Both the position numbers and the translations under genes were made by a program. Below the pieces are notes generated by a model. That model did not search any database and had not been told where the DNA came from. It saw only the letters and a list, made by a program, of their open reading frames with translations. Positions 46,100 to 57,879 of a stretch of DNA of 64,000 nt are shown piece by piece (position 1 is the stretch's first letter; the number at the start of each line of letters is the position of its first letter). The DNA is from Littorina saxatilis. Taxonomy: Eukaryota > Mollusca > Gastropoda > Littorinimorpha > Littorinidae. The stretch covers positions 19,759,731-19,823,730 of the forward strand of contig NC_090261.1 of assembly GCF_037325665.1 (NCBI RefSeq). Reading direction: 5' to 3'.

Positions 46100-46175
46100 G
46101 AGCTCACGATAGCTCAATTGCTTAGGGCGCTCATGTGGGAAGGCGTAGGTGCCGAGTTTAAAACTACGCATGGCT
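46100..46175 (+). repeat. tRNA-like remnant
   Basis: ATAGCTCAATTGCTTAGGGC resembles an A-box and GAGTTTAAAACTACG a degraded B-box at plausible spacing. The acceptor stem does not pair, so this is a tRNA or SINE relic at best. Confidence 0.3.
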
Positions 46176-46687
46176 CGAACATTTTTTAGTTTATTATTTT
46201 CATCCGAGCATGCAGCTTTCACTTTTTTCTTCTGCACTCCGTTCTCGCTCTCTCTTTCATTTTATTTTAATTTAATTTGTTTAAAAAAAAATGTTTACAT
46301 TTACATTTTCTTTTTTACTTTTGTTTAAAATTCTGTTAATTTTTTTAATAATTTTTTTTATATATTTTTTTAATTTAATTGTTTTTTTGGTTTTTTTTAA
46401 TTGTTGTTTTTAATAACTTGTGTGTTTTTGTTTTTGTTTCAGAAAGACTTGACATTGAGATCAAAGTGATCGTGGAGAGTTATTTTTTATTCTGCTGTAT
46501 AAATAGAAAATATATAAAGTTAAATGTGCATTCCTTTCTGTAAAATTTGTTCTTCTAAGGCAAATGTGTATTAGTACCACTACTTTGATAAAGTGATGCA
46601 TGGTTCATACAAGTGATCTTTTGCTAACTAAATGTTTGATTTGCATCACTGATTTCCTTGTGTTGGTGTTCCTGTTGCACAAGTCTG
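46176..46687. other. T-rich unclassified sequence
   Basis: Long T-rich, A-poor runs from about 46250 to 46440; no gene or element recognised. Confidence 0.5.
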
Positions 46688-46756
<69 letters not shown>

Positions 46757-46832
46757 ACATACGCATACGCAAAACAGACTGAAACAGAACTTTATTTTTA
46801 TTTCTGTTATCTTCCTCTCTCTGTTGCTGACC

Positions 46833-46904
<72 letters not shown>
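46688..46904. repeat. (CA)n and (CT)n microsatellites
   Basis: (CA)n at 46688-46760 and (CT)n at about 46834-46904. Confidence 0.97.
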
Positions 46905-46907
<3 letters not shown>

Positions 46908-47035
46908 ATGGTTTAAAACAGTTTTGCGTGATTGGAAGCCGGCCCGGGTTGGACACGGGTCAACTGTTTGTGCAGACCCAGAAACGGTATCCATGTCCCA
47001 CCCCCGTGTCACCACGCTCTCTCTCTCTCTTTTTT

Positions 47036-47098
<63 letters not shown>

Positions 47099-47230
47099 AT
47101 GGTTTGAAACAGTTTTGCGTGACTTAAGGTCGCGGATTAGAATCCGGCCCGGGTAGGTCACGGGTCAACTGTTTGTGCAGTCCCAGAGACGGTATCGATG
47201 TTCCACCCCCGTGTCACCACGGCCACAAAT
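46905..47230 (+). repeat. Two tandem tRNA-SINE fragments with (CT)n between
   Basis: Two copies (about 46909-47020 and 47096-47220) each begin GTATGGTTTRAAACAGTTTTG and continue through CCGGCCCGGGT, ACGGGTCAACTGTTTGTGCAG, CCCAGARACGGTAT and CCCCCGTGTCACCACG. The second keeps GGTCGCGGATTAGAATCCGG, a B-box-like tRNA segment. The same body occurs, more intact, in the minus-strand SINE at 53640-53926. The pair with the intervening CT tract looks like a local duplication. Confidence 0.65.
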
Positions 47231-47273
47231 CGGCTATCTTGACCTCCGTTAAGGTCAATGCTTGTTCTATCAG

Positions 47274-47311
<38 letters not shown>

Positions 47312-47435
47312 TTCTTCGCATACTCAGACCCATACGTTTAACCAGCCACACCCAGCAGCACATTCACACATTCTGACTACAACAGTTTACCAGGTCCTCT
47401 CCCCCCACACACACAAACATATACACACGCGCGCG

Positions 47436-47504
<69 letters not shown>

Positions 47505-48050
47505 ACGCACAAACGCGCGCACACTATCACCACGACCACCACGACCACCACCATCACCAGCCCATTTATAGCCCCCACCACCACCACCACTCGACCTTCT
47601 GTTCCCTCCCCAATGCCCTCTACCATCTCCCCCTCCCCACCTCACACAGGGTAACAGTTTGCTAACTACGCAACAGACATCACAAGGGCGAACAAAGCCG
47701 TCACTAAACCATTGATCTCCTAAGTACAAACGTATTAGTCCATCCTATCTTTACGCCTCTCTTCTTTTCACTGTCCATTCAAAACCACCGTGGACACTTT
47801 TCACTGAAGCTGTTTTTATCTCCCAGGAACGAACTTGAGGGCAAGACCCTATTTCAAAGTAACGAGTTTCATCCAAAAATATAAACTTAATCAGGGGGAA
47901 AAAAGTCGAAGACTTTGTTGGTTTGTTGGTTTAGTCAAAGATAGAAGTATAAAACATCTTTTTTGGGGGAAATACTAATCATGTCGGCGAAAGCGTGATT
48001 AAAACATTCAGTGATTCAATCAGTCTAAAACGACATAAACAGTTCGCAGA
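47231..48050. other. Unclassified sequence with microsatellites
   Basis: (GTCT)n at about 47279-47310 and a CA/CG tract at 47405-47502, then ACC-rich low complexity to about 47600. Frames here are low-complexity translation. No gene recognised. Confidence 0.5.
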
Positions 48051-48380
48051 GACCGAGTCTTGGCTGGCTTGATGCCCGACGACCGAGTCTTGGCTGGCTT
48101 GATGCCCGACGACCGAGTCTTGGCTGGCTTAATGCCCGACGACCGAGTCTTGGCTGGCTTAATGCCCGACGACCGAGTCTTGGCTGGCTTGATGCCCGAC
48201 GACCGAGTCTTGGCTGGCTTGATGCCCGACGACCGAGTCTTGGCTGGCTTGATGCCCGACGACCGAGTCTTGGCTGGCTTGATGCCCGACGACCGAGTCT
48301 TGGCTGGCTTGATGCCCGACGACCGAGTCTTGGCTGGCTTGATGCCCGACGACCGAGTCCTGGCTGGCTTGATGCCCTAG
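48051..48380. repeat. 30-bp minisatellite, 11 units
   Basis: Eleven units of GACCGAGTCTTGGCTGGCTT plus GATGCCCGAC, nearly identical; units 3 and 4 read AATGCC and the last unit diverges at its end. Because 30 is a multiple of three, frames stay open on both strands (MPDDRVLAGL repeated on the plus strand). There are no spacers, so it is not a CRISPR array, and no start or flanking exon supports coding. Confidence 0.97.
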
Positions 48381-49013
48381 TCAGGTGCGTAGTCACTCAC
48401 ACTATGAGCAGCGTTGTCTTAAAATGCGTTTTTTTAACGTTTACAAAGTAAATAAAAAGTTTATTCCTGCTCGTTTTCACGATCATATTTACCAGCACAG
48501 ATTGTTCTAGGTGTGAACACAAGGTAGGAGCAACCTTCAACTTAAACACACACCAACAATCACCAGCAGGCTGCTTTGTGTGCAGAGCGGGGACAGTTCC
48601 ACCAGTGGCAACCTGTCACACTCATTTTGAGCACAAATTCCCTCTCTGCCGGTGGAATCAGTGGAATCAGCAAGACTGTTCACTTTTCCTATGTGTTCAA
48701 GTCGATGAGTGTATTAAAGTCAAAGCTTGAGGAGATCTGCTGCGACTGACGTGGTCGCGCTTATATGATCTGCCATTTGTGAGAGGGCGAAAAGTGTGAA
48801 AACCGAGTATAACGCGTACGCCTTCACGACAAAGCCATTAGCGCTGTAACGCGATGTTCTTTTAAATTCATAGTAATAACCTTAGGGGAAAGAAACACTT
48901 TGCGCTTTCCACGTCAAGCATTTGTTGTGCAAGAACAAGTTTTTCTTTTTTTTTCTCAAACTTTTGAGCTGTAATGAAATGCTGTTAGACGATCTGGTGG
49001 GCATATACTAGGA
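48381..49013. other. Unclassified sequence
   Basis: No gene or element recognised. GGTGGAATCAGTGGAATCAG near 48651-48670 is a short direct repeat. Confidence 0.4.
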
Positions 49014-49173
<160 letters not shown>

Positions 49174-49174
49174 T

Positions 49175-49410
49175 TGTGATTGTCGTAAACAGAGATTCAG
49201 TTTTGAAATCATGTGTGTAAAAACTGAATGTTTTTATTCGGGTTCTCTGGTTTTATTCAGCCACATCCAGCTGTTCAGCCGTAAGAACCGAAATAGAATC
49301 GTTTCCTGTTTTAATTAAAGAAGTCTAAATATGTTCTTTCATGTAAGCTTGTTTGTTCGAACGTCAGATTGTGGGGAATTTCTTCACACAGAGACTAATC
49401 GAATTTGTGT
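49175..49410 (+). repeat. Interspersed repeat, pair with 17569-17790
   Basis: Second copy of the family described at 17569. It has an extra 20-25 bases near 49195-49220 and the same junction into CA-rich sequence at its right end. Confidence 0.65.
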
Positions 49411-49468
49411 CACACACACACACACACACGCACGCACGTACGCATGCACGCACGCATGCACGCACACA

Positions 49469-49529
<61 letters not shown>

Positions 49530-49552
49530 TCACACACAGACACACACACACT
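49411..49552. repeat. CA/GCAC compound microsatellite
   Basis: Alternating (CA)n and (GCAC)n with GCATGCAC interruptions. Confidence 0.95.
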
Positions 49553-50895
49553 CATTGATGTATTAGAAGAGAACAATGGGTGCAAGCCAATGACAAGTGT
49601 CTGATCTATGGTAGTATTCTCAACAGTTACCTTTCGTAGGATGAATAACAGATCAAAACGATATTCATAATGCCATCTGTGAAATTATGCATTTGGGTAA
49701 TGTTACTTTTTTACATTACTGAAAGGACATGAAAACAAACAACAATAAACGAAATGTCCGGAAGTGATTCAAGGACAAGGAAGGCTGAATTCCCGGGTGT
49801 AATATGAAACGTGGCCCAACATTTTAACAGCAGAAATTGTTCAGACATTTTAGTTTATTGTTTGAACAGTTCAAATATTCCAATATGCTAAGGTAACAAA
49901 GGGGATGAAGGGATCGAAAAGGATGCAAAACTAGCCTTGCTCAATTCCATCAGCATTTGTTGATATTGACCACGCTAGGGCATGCAAACTACTTCTCCAC
50001 AAAGTGACTTGCAACAAGCAACTAACCTTTCCAAATAATGTGTTTCAGTGATTGTCGGACGAGCTGTTTATCTGGGTTTGTCGCCCTGAGACTGGCAGGT
50101 GTAAGAAATAAAAATCGACCAACAATCGGCGTCAGAGAAAGAAAGCTGCAATCAGCTAAAGCTCCTCAACAAAGATGCCGGGACAGTAGGTGGGTGGGCT
50201 GTTCCCTTGGGGTGTGTGGGATTTTATTGGGTAACTCGCACTTGCGTCATGCCACAGAGGTGGGACGTGTCCAATAAAGGTTTGCTGTTGTTGTTTTCCG
50301 CAATCCTTAACGGTCGCAAGTAAGCAAGCACGCGCTCACACACACGCCCACACGTACGCACGCATGCACCCGATAGCACACAGACACAATCATCCACACA
50401 GAAGTTACACTCACATGCATACACATAATTATACAGACAAACACAGCCCCCCCCCCCACCACCACCACCAACACGCAAAACACCAACTCCCCCCTCGCAA
50501 ACAAAGCATCCGGTTTCCCTCCTATGCCAGGAATAGCAAAAAACATTCTTTGCTTTCAGGATTTAATTGAGGATGATACAAAAGAAAAATACTAGTTATT
50601 TTGAATCAATTAGATCAGCTAAACACAATTGATATGCGTACCTGCTGACCCTCTGAAACGATTGCAGAGATATGCAAGAATAGTCCCACTCCCTCACTCC
50701 GCCTCTGTTTCTCGAAAAGGAAAAAAAAATCACACACCCAGAAAAGATAAACAGAAAGAAAGAAAGAAAGAAAGAAAGAAAGGGGGAAAAAAGAAAAAAC
50801 AACAACAACCCACCAACACTAATAAAAAAATCACATACAAACACAACGTAGACGGTTCCAGTAACTTAAATACCAAAATTCACCATTTCAACACA
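49553..50895. other. Unclassified sequence
   Basis: CA-rich and C-run low complexity at about 50325-50470 and (AAAG)n at 50756-50782. No supported gene; frames are low complexity or lack motifs. Confidence 0.45.
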
Positions 50896-50990
50896 CGGAG
50901 TTTCAGGCGAATTTGACGAATCCGAAGAATCTGGGGAATCTACTGTACCTTGAATCTAGACGCACATGGCACGCTGAAAATACGATAGCG
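50896..50990 (+). repeat. MITE fragment, AGGGATACTATTGATC family
   Basis: GGAGTTTCAGGCGAATTTGACGAA (in two parts) and GAATCTGGGGAATCTACTGT match the interior left part of 31125-31588 and 3366-3470. Confidence 0.5.
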
Positions 50991-51668
50991 TTTATATTAC
51001 TATTGTGACCTAGATATGGGGTTAATAACTCGAAAAATTTAAGTTTTTGCTTTGATGCGGTTGGCATTTGTCTCTGACGAGAGGAGACGATATTTCTTGG
51101 GACAGGTTTATTGCGCCTGCACACTTCCGTCCTCTCGCGGCCGCCCAACACAGCGGCATTCGTGCTCAACACATAGTACAACGTCAAGTTTGAGGTTTTT
51201 CGCTTGTCGATAAAAAAACAAAACTACAACAACTAACAACGCGGAAGAGCGAAAAAGTTCATCTTTTTGTGGTTTCTTTTTTGTCTTCAATATGACTGAC
51301 AGGAAGTCCTTTTTCAAGTGAGGTAAACACACACGCGCTCGTCTCACAGACTTGACAAACCGCTAACGTACAACTTTCTCAGCTCGGAGACTGATTTTGT
51401 TGTGTAGAATGTCGGGAATGTTTCATTTTGTCAAAGATTAAATGTTCCATTAACTACCCTTTGTTGTTTGTTCATCCTTGACATGGTCAGACCTACGCAG
51501 CTCGTACCTGATTTTTCAGTGACATTGATTCCAGTTTTCCCTAACAAAGCACTTTTTTTCTCAGTGGCAACCAAGCAAGTCAGACTTCGCAATACTGGCA
51601 ACAGGCGAAAGAAACATCCAAACATAAAAATGAAAAATCAAATACACACAAACACAGACACACGCACA

Positions 51669-51704
<36 letters not shown>

Positions 51705-52362
51705 CGAACACAGACACAGACACGCACTCACACAAAAGTTAGTTAATCGGGGTAACAAAAACCCACGCCAGACAAGATTGCCACAGGGTTACTTTCGCGA
51801 CTGCGCAAGCGCACCCATTATAGCCTTTAAAGAACCAAGTCGTGTTTTATATAAAAAAAAATTAATAAAAAAACAACAACCCTAGTGTTACCTGTAGATT
51901 ACCCTAGTTCTACCCCCACCCCCACCTCGTTTAAGACTATTTTTGGCAACTTCCTTTCAAAGAGATCCCATAATGATACCGAACGCATGTGGTCCATTTT
52001 CACCTGGTTAACGAACAACTGAGCATAGAGCAAACAATCAAAGTGACACGGCAACTTCATTTGTTGGAGAACGACATCAAAAGGACAAACACGCAAAGCG
52101 GTCGCGCCGAAGGTCCTGTTCTTTGACATACACCATTCTCTAAGTGCAGGCTGTCTAATCTTCCACAACAAATTAAGATCGGGAGATAATGCATGCATGC
52201 ACTCAGTGATGGCGACGAACCTATTAAATTTTTTCCTTTTTATTTCTTTTTAGAGATTATGTAAAACATACACATGCGTGCGCACGCGCAAACACACAAA
52301 CACGCACTCATTTACACACACACACACTCACACACGCACGCACACACGCACGCACGCACTCA

Positions 52363-52394
<32 letters not shown>

Positions 52395-52845
52395 CACACA
52401 AACACACACGTGCAGATTTCGTGACAGTTTCTGTGACCGCTTTATTCTAGTTCGCAAAATCTTTTCTCCTTTTTATTTCGTAAGCAGTTGCTTGTATCTC
52501 TTCCATGAAACAGACACAAGTGCTTATAGCGTAAGTGATGTAAGCGGGAGATAGTAAAAGCAGGCAAGCGTGAGACATGACTTGCGTCCTTTCAGTAGTT
52601 ATATCCAGGTGATTCTCTTGGGGGTTGCAAGGCCTTCAAAAAGTGGGCGAGCCCCAAGGGTGAACTGTGTTTCTACTGCATGACAACTTTTTGTCACCAC
52701 TTCCATGATTAATTGAAAAAACTCAAACAGTACTTGCTGTTCTGCTAATGCAGTATTTATGCTGCGGGTGACGTGACTGTTGACCTAATTCAGCTATTGC
52801 ACCGTGCGCCCACTGAGATACATGTCACTGCCGGAGATCTTTTAA
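50991..52845. other. Unclassified sequence with microsatellites
   Basis: (GCAC)n/(CA)n at about 51655-51735 and 52270-52409. No gene recognised; frames up to 99 codons have no motif. Confidence 0.45.
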
Positions 52846-53233
52846 AGGTACACCCCTTCATCTTTAAACAGTTCGGCTCACCGTCTAAGATATCGATCGG
52901 CTTTTACATGGAATAAGACCATCCCTCCATTTGGTCACATACCAACAATAAACAGTCTGGGAACTCCCAGTTCACATTAGACATTTGTGCTTTAATTAAT
53001 TTCGTAAAAGCCACGAGAGTTTAAAACAAAATTAATTCATCAAAACACTTCAACTGACCACAGCATGTTTAGTCAGGGTGCTTTTTGTTTTGTATACGTA
53101 CAATATGATAAAGTGGAAGGATGGGTCTTATTCCATGTAAAACAACTGGCAAGATCTGAGACGGTGAGCCGAGCGGTTTCCACGGGAAGTAGAGACGGTG
53201 AGCCGAGCGGTTCCCACGGGAAGTAGAGTGCCT
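52846..53233. mobile_element. TTAA-flanked MITE with internal 34-bp duplication
   Basis: A 388-bp element flanked by TTAA at 52842-52845 and 53234-53237. Inverted ends share GGCTCACCGTCT and TTTTACATGGAATAAGAC. Near the right end a 34-bp block beginning GAGACGGTGAGCCGAGCGGT occurs twice in tandem. The left inner part has CCATCCCTCCATTTGGTCAC and the right inner part its inverted match. Relatives lie at 14810, 19905, 59480 and 63700. No protein encoded; piggyBac- or Kolobok-like by target site. Confidence 0.75.
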
Positions 53234-53439
53234 TTAAAGCAAAAGACCATGGCGATCGTATGTTATTTATTCCTATTCTTTCTGGAACATATTAACGAAT
53301 CTATCTGGCGTTGCACAGATGGATTCTCTTAATAATCCGTGATAATATTCACACAGTGACCATTTTGTACTGACAATAAAAGCCAGTATTCTCGGGAAAG
53401 TCGGTTGAAAATCGAACATGTGAACAGCACTTCAGATCT

Positions 53440-54085
53440 TAAAGAAATCGTAAACAGATAGACTGCTGGCGTTTTAAAACCACGAATGAAAACTCAACGA
53501 TGGTTAACGTATGGAACATTTCATCATTGACAAAACCAAGAATAAAACCACAAGGATAGTTTATGTATGGAACATCTAATCATGAAGAAAACCACGACTA
53601 TAAAAACAAGGATGGAAAAAAAGAATGCTTCATGTCCAACAGGCTAAACAGTGCGCCTCTCTATGACTAGATATGGGTTCTATGATCATTCGACTTTTAC
53701 GCCCTCACGGCTTTTGATGAGATACACAAGTGTATGCGTGTTTAGGTGGTATCAGCCATCTGCACTGATGGCAGAATGACCGAGGTCTTTTACGTGCCAC
53801 TGTGGTGACATGGTTACCGTCTCTGGGTCTGCACATAAAGTCAAGTTGACCGGTGGCCGTCCCGGCGCGGATTCGAACCTGCGACCTTAGGATCACAAGT
53901 CCAGTGCTCTACCACTGGATTGTTACTGTTGAACAAAACCACGAATGAAAATACAAGGATGGTTACTGTATTGAACATTTAATCATTGACAAAACTAAGA
54001 ATGAAAACAGAAGGATGGTTATCGACAAAACGAACCATTCACAGAATAGTCGACCTAGTGGTATTTTGAGAGGACGGACAGACAC
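53440..54085 (+). repeat. Degenerate tandem repeat, about 57-bp unit, split by a SINE
   Basis: Units run on the pattern ACCACGAATGAAAA, CAAGGATGGTTA, TATGGAACATTTAATCATT, GACAAA, with about three units at 53480-53640 and two to three at 53935-54050. The block ends CATTCACAGAATAGTCGACC. The same words make up the arms of the palindrome at 57220-57433 and parts of 57880-58245. Confidence 0.7.
53640..53926 (-). mobile_element. tRNA-derived SINE
   Basis: On the minus strand it begins with a tRNA-like head: A-box GTGGTAGAGCACTGGACTTG, then B-box AGGTCGCAGGTTCGAATCC at normal spacing. The body continues with GGTCAACTTGACTTTATG, AGACGGTAACCATGTCACC and TACGTAAAAGACCTCGG in related form. RNA polymerase III would start at the head in a live copy. 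It sits within the 57-bp tandem repeat. The 3' end is not sharply defined and no target duplication was found. Confidence 0.75.
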
Positions 54086-54716
54086 ATAATTATGAGAACA
54101 TTAACAGAAAATGAGGACTTTGAGTTCTCAGTCACGCGTTTTTCTTCAATCTAAAAATAGCAAAAGACTATTGCTTCTTCAATCTCAAGATAACTTGTGT
54201 CGTTAAAGAGATACCCCAACTCCACTCAAAAGAAGAAAAAAAGAAGAAAAAAGAAAAAAAGAAAAAAAGAAACTTTCCTGAACCGCCCACGCGCTGCACA
54301 GTTTGGTTTGGGGTTTCGAATAATGTCATCGTACAAACAAAAAACTGAGTTTGAATGTTCAAATAGTCGAACCTTTAATACAATATTGAGTAGTCTTTTG
54401 GAAGTTTCCATGGACTCCGTCTGTGTTTACGCTTCTTACTACTTTTTCACCCTTGAAAACAATAAAACGCATCACAGGTCAGATTCACCAGATACTGATC
54501 CATAAGTGGCGTCTTCACTATAATAATTATCTCGAACACAAGGCCGGGCAATATAAAAGTGTATGGTGCGTGTAGCTATATACATCGTACACAAAGACAG
54601 CTTGCAAATGATTCCCATTGTCACTCGGCCTGGCAGGGGACAATGAGGGGCTAACTACACACAGTGACCCAGACACACACACATCCACCTGACCTTGAAG
54701 CTGTGTGTGATTTGTC

Positions 54717-54717
<1 letters not shown>
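54086..54717. other. Unclassified sequence
   Basis: A-rich (AAAG)-like run at about 54228-54272. A 102-codon frame at 54197-54505 begins in it and has no motif. Confidence 0.4.
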
Positions 54718-54748
<31 letters not shown>

Positions 54749-54976
54749 AAGAATCGAGATTGGTCTGTAATTTGCGGGGTCAGAAGGATTACCTGATTTA
54801 ATAAATAGCGGAATTACTTTTGCCTCCTTTAATTTGGCGGGAAAGTAAGATTTGTCCAGGCACAAATTGTAAACATAATATTCTGTCAGAGATTCTGCAA
54901 TAAAAGAGGAAGACAACTTCAAAATGTTCCCATCAAGATTACCTAGACCACGAGTACCAGATTGTTTTAAGCACAC
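54718..54976 (-). mobile_element. LINE reverse transcriptase fragment next to (GT)n
   Basis: On the minus strand, 54976-54747 reads GLGNLDGNILKL, then SSFIAESLTEYYVYNLCLDK, SYFPAKLKEAKVIPLFIKSG and NPSDPANYRPISILP. This is the start of the fingers region of Jockey/CR1-type LINE reverse transcriptases (the KVIPLFKSG...NYRPISIL motif). The reading stops at a (GT)n tract, 54718-54746. The rest of the domain, including the catalytic YADD box, is absent. It is a dead fragment. Confidence 0.85.
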
Positions 54977-55063
54977 CAGATAATGGAAGACTTCACTTAC
55001 TTACAGATAACAGAGGGCCCGGATGTCTAAATTATGTGTAATATTTTTTAAAACACAAAACTG

Positions 55064-55160
<97 letters not shown>

Positions 55161-55181
55161 GATGATGGAACTTTATTTTTA
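54977..55181. repeat. (GA)n microsatellite and flanks
   Basis: A GA tract at about 55064-55156 with one GGGA interruption, then (GAT)n and the A immediately before the Helitron start. Confidence 0.9.
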
Positions 55182-56587
55182 TCTATATTATATATATATA
55201 CGACTTGTGTCTGTCTGTGTGTGTGTCTGTGTGTCTGTGTATCTGTGTATTTGTGTATTCGCCATGCACGGCCAAAGTTCTCGATGGATCTGCTTCAAAT
55301 TTGGTGGGCTTATTCAGAGAGACCCCGGACACAACCTCATCGATGAGATATTTCAACACGTGCTCTCAGCGCGCAGCGCTGAACCGATTTTGGTTCCACC
55401 TCAGCTATTTTGGTTCCACCTCAGCTACCCGGGCCCCCATACCGACACACCATAGCCGCTACACCACATCACAACGCCAAAGTTCTCGGTGGATCTTTTT
55501 CAAATTTGGACACCGTATTCAGCTACACCCCGGACACAATATCATCGATGAGATATTTCAACACGTGCTCTCAGCGCGCAGCGCTGAACTGATTTTGGTT
55601 TTTGTGTTCATTTCACCATTATAAGTAACTCTTCCTTATCTTCTCCAGTGTTTGGCGTTTATCTCCCTTCCTTCGTGTGGCTTTCCCGTTCAGTTGTAAG
55701 TTACTATTACTATTTTTAGAATGTCACTGCGCTGTCCACTGCGCTGTCCACAACGCTTCCCTTGCACCCGTAAGTTGTTCTTACTGTCAAAGTGAAAAGG
55801 TCGAATCAATTTATAGCCACGCGAAAAATACACTCTCACCTATCTCTATATATTTATAGATACAGATATGCATATATATATACGGCTTCTCTGTGTGTGT
55901 GTGTGTTTGTGTGTGTGTGTGGGCAAAAACCTGTGTATTGTAGAGTTCTGTTTGTGATGTGGTCTAGCGGCTTTTGTCTGTCTGTATGTTCTGGCATGTG
56001 AGAAGCCACAGCAGATAATATAGGGCTAAGAAATAAGCTCTAAAATTCTCAATCCCGTTTGACAGGACTTCGCCTTCAAAGGTGATTGTGGTGAACCGCC
56101 ACGCTGTCTGTCTCTGTCTCGCGCTGTTCACCCCAAATTCCCGTTTCTGAGGTTCTATTTTTAGAATGTCACTGCGCTGTCCAGAACGCTTCCCTTGCAC
56201 CCGTAAGTGTTCTTACTGTCAAAGTGAAAAGGTCGAATCAATTTATAGCCACGCGAAAAATACACTCTCACCTATCTCTATATATTTATAGATATAGATA
56301 TACATATTTATATATACGGCTTCTCTGTGTGTGTGTTTGTGTGTGTGTGTGTGGGCAAAAACCTGTGGATTGTAGAGTTCTGTTTGTGATGGGGTCTAGC
56401 GGCTTTTGTTTGTCTGTATGTTCTGGCATTTGAGAAGCCACAACAGATAATATAGGGCTAAGAAATAAGCTCTAAAATTCTCAATTCCGTTTGACAGGAC
56501 TTCGCCTGCAGAGGTGATTGTGATGAACCGCCACGCTGTCTGTCTCTGTCTCGCGATTCACCCCGGCGAAGCCGGGTATTCCTCTAG
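55182..56587 (+). mobile_element. Non-autonomous Helitron
   Basis: The 3' end shows the classic Helitron signature: a hairpin CCCGGC/GCCGGG with a GAA loop (56562-56576), seven bases, then CTAG (56584-56587) and a host T. The 5' end is TCTATATTATAT preceded by a host A, giving insertion between A and T without target duplication, as known for Helitrons. The 1406-bp interior has no Rep/helicase frame. It is built from duplicated blocks: about 55271-55390 resembles 55489-55600 (CCAAAGTTCTCGRTGGATCT, ATATTTCAACACGTGCTCTC), and about 55713-56150 resembles 56158-56570 at an offset near 445 bp. It carries internal GT tracts near 55205, 55893 and 56325. Confidence 0.85.

Positions 56588-56662
<75 letters not shown>
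56588..56662. repeat. (TA)n, (GA)n and (GACA)n tracts
   Basis: TA to about 56604, GA to 56620, then an (AGAC)n run to about 56662. Confidence 0.95.
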
Positions 56663-56663
<1 letters not shown>

Positions 56664-56979
56664 TCGATATACGAAAGAAATAAACTGCTTAGAACTGAGA
56701 TGTCGATAGTTTGATTATGTTTTTTTTGTTTTCGTACAAGAAAAGTGCAAAAGTGATATGTGAGCTTGGGCAAATTGAGACAATGTTATTGTTTCTATTT
56801 TGCTTTGTTGCTTGTTTTTGCGGATCCTTGTTAGATATTGCGTGCGAATGACAACCTTCTCATAAATCTGATAGGAGAAATGAGTGCCATTGTAGGCGAA
56901 GGTACCGTTGCACGCCTATCAAATCTCTGTCTATGCCTATGTCTGTATGTCTGTCAGTCTGTCTGGTTTTCTCTCTCTG

Positions 56980-57016
<37 letters not shown>

Positions 57017-57219
57017 CCCCCTTCCCCCCCCCCCCCCACGCACACACACAAACAAATACACACAGACACACAGACATACAGACACACAGACACACACACG
57101 CACACACACACAAACTCTCTCTCTCTCTCTCTCTCTCTCAGCCAGCATGCGTCAGACAGATAGACAAAAACAAAGAAACAGAGAAAATCCAAAAACAAAG
57201 AGACTGCCAACGTTCCAAA
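56663..57219. other. Unclassified sequence with microsatellites
   Basis: CT tract at about 56988-57012, C run near 57024-57038, CA/CAGA tract to about 57112 and CT tract to about 57140. No gene. Confidence 0.5.
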
Positions 57220-57433
57220 ATTCAGAATCAAAAAACAAGAAAGGTAGGTTGTTGGAACGTTTGTTATTGACAAAACAGTACATTCACAGATATTTCGACT
57301 CAACGGTCTTGTAAGTGAACAGACAAACAAATATTCACACAAAAGACCGTTGGGTCGAAATATCTGTGAATGTATTGTTTTGTCAATAATAAACGTTCCA
57401 ACAACCTACCTTTCTTGTTTTTTGATTCTGAAT
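57220..57433. repeat. Large palindrome, 91-bp arms
   Basis: Arms 57220-57310 and 57343-57433 are inverted copies with only a few mismatches, around a 32-base spacer. Each arm carries ATTCAGAATCAAAAAACAAG, AAAGGTAGGTTGTTGGAACG, ATTGACAAAACAGTACATTC and a CGACTCAACGGTC-like end. The arm matches the repeat unit at 53440-54085 and 57880-58245, so the palindrome is a head-to-head pair of that unit. Confidence 0.9.
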
Positions 57434-57879
57434 TTTTTTATATTTTTTTTTTATAAAGAAACAGACAGCTTTTTAAACACGCTCCAAAGTGGACAGTCCG
57501 CTCCCTCGCTGCCTCCCTGACCACAATCGTACTTTCGGACACGCAACATAAAAACACCAAACTCACACAGTTTCCCTCGTCACAGCCACTTCCCCACAAT
57601 CAATCGATCCCTCAATTCTCCGTGGAGCAAATCAGCGAGAGACGGGGAGGGGGGTGGGGGGGTGGAGGTGTGTGTGTGTGTGTGTGTGTGTGGGGGGGGG
57701 GGGGTCGGGGAAGCAAAAGTCGTAACAACTTGCTCGCAAGGTTTTCAGAGTCTTCTCCAAAACACGACAAAAGAACAGCCAAGACGCTCAGATTCGCTTC
57801 TCCCCAGAGTGCCGTTTTATTTTAGAGGCAGAAACCTTTAGATCTTTTGACAAAAAAACCCACACAATTAGTATAAGAG
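57434..57879. other. Unclassified sequence with GT/G tract
   Basis: GT then G run at about 57655-57706. No gene recognised. Confidence 0.5.

Noticed and set aside
46100-46175. Functional tRNA gene
   Set aside because: The acceptor stem does not pair and the B-box is degraded.
48051-48380. CRISPR array
   Set aside because: Units are contiguous with no spacers, and the surroundings are eukaryotic repeats.
48025-48396. Repeat protein of 106-123 residues on either strand of the 30-bp array
   Set aside because: The unit length is a multiple of three, which keeps frames open by default. No flanking coding sequence, signal peptide or exon pattern.
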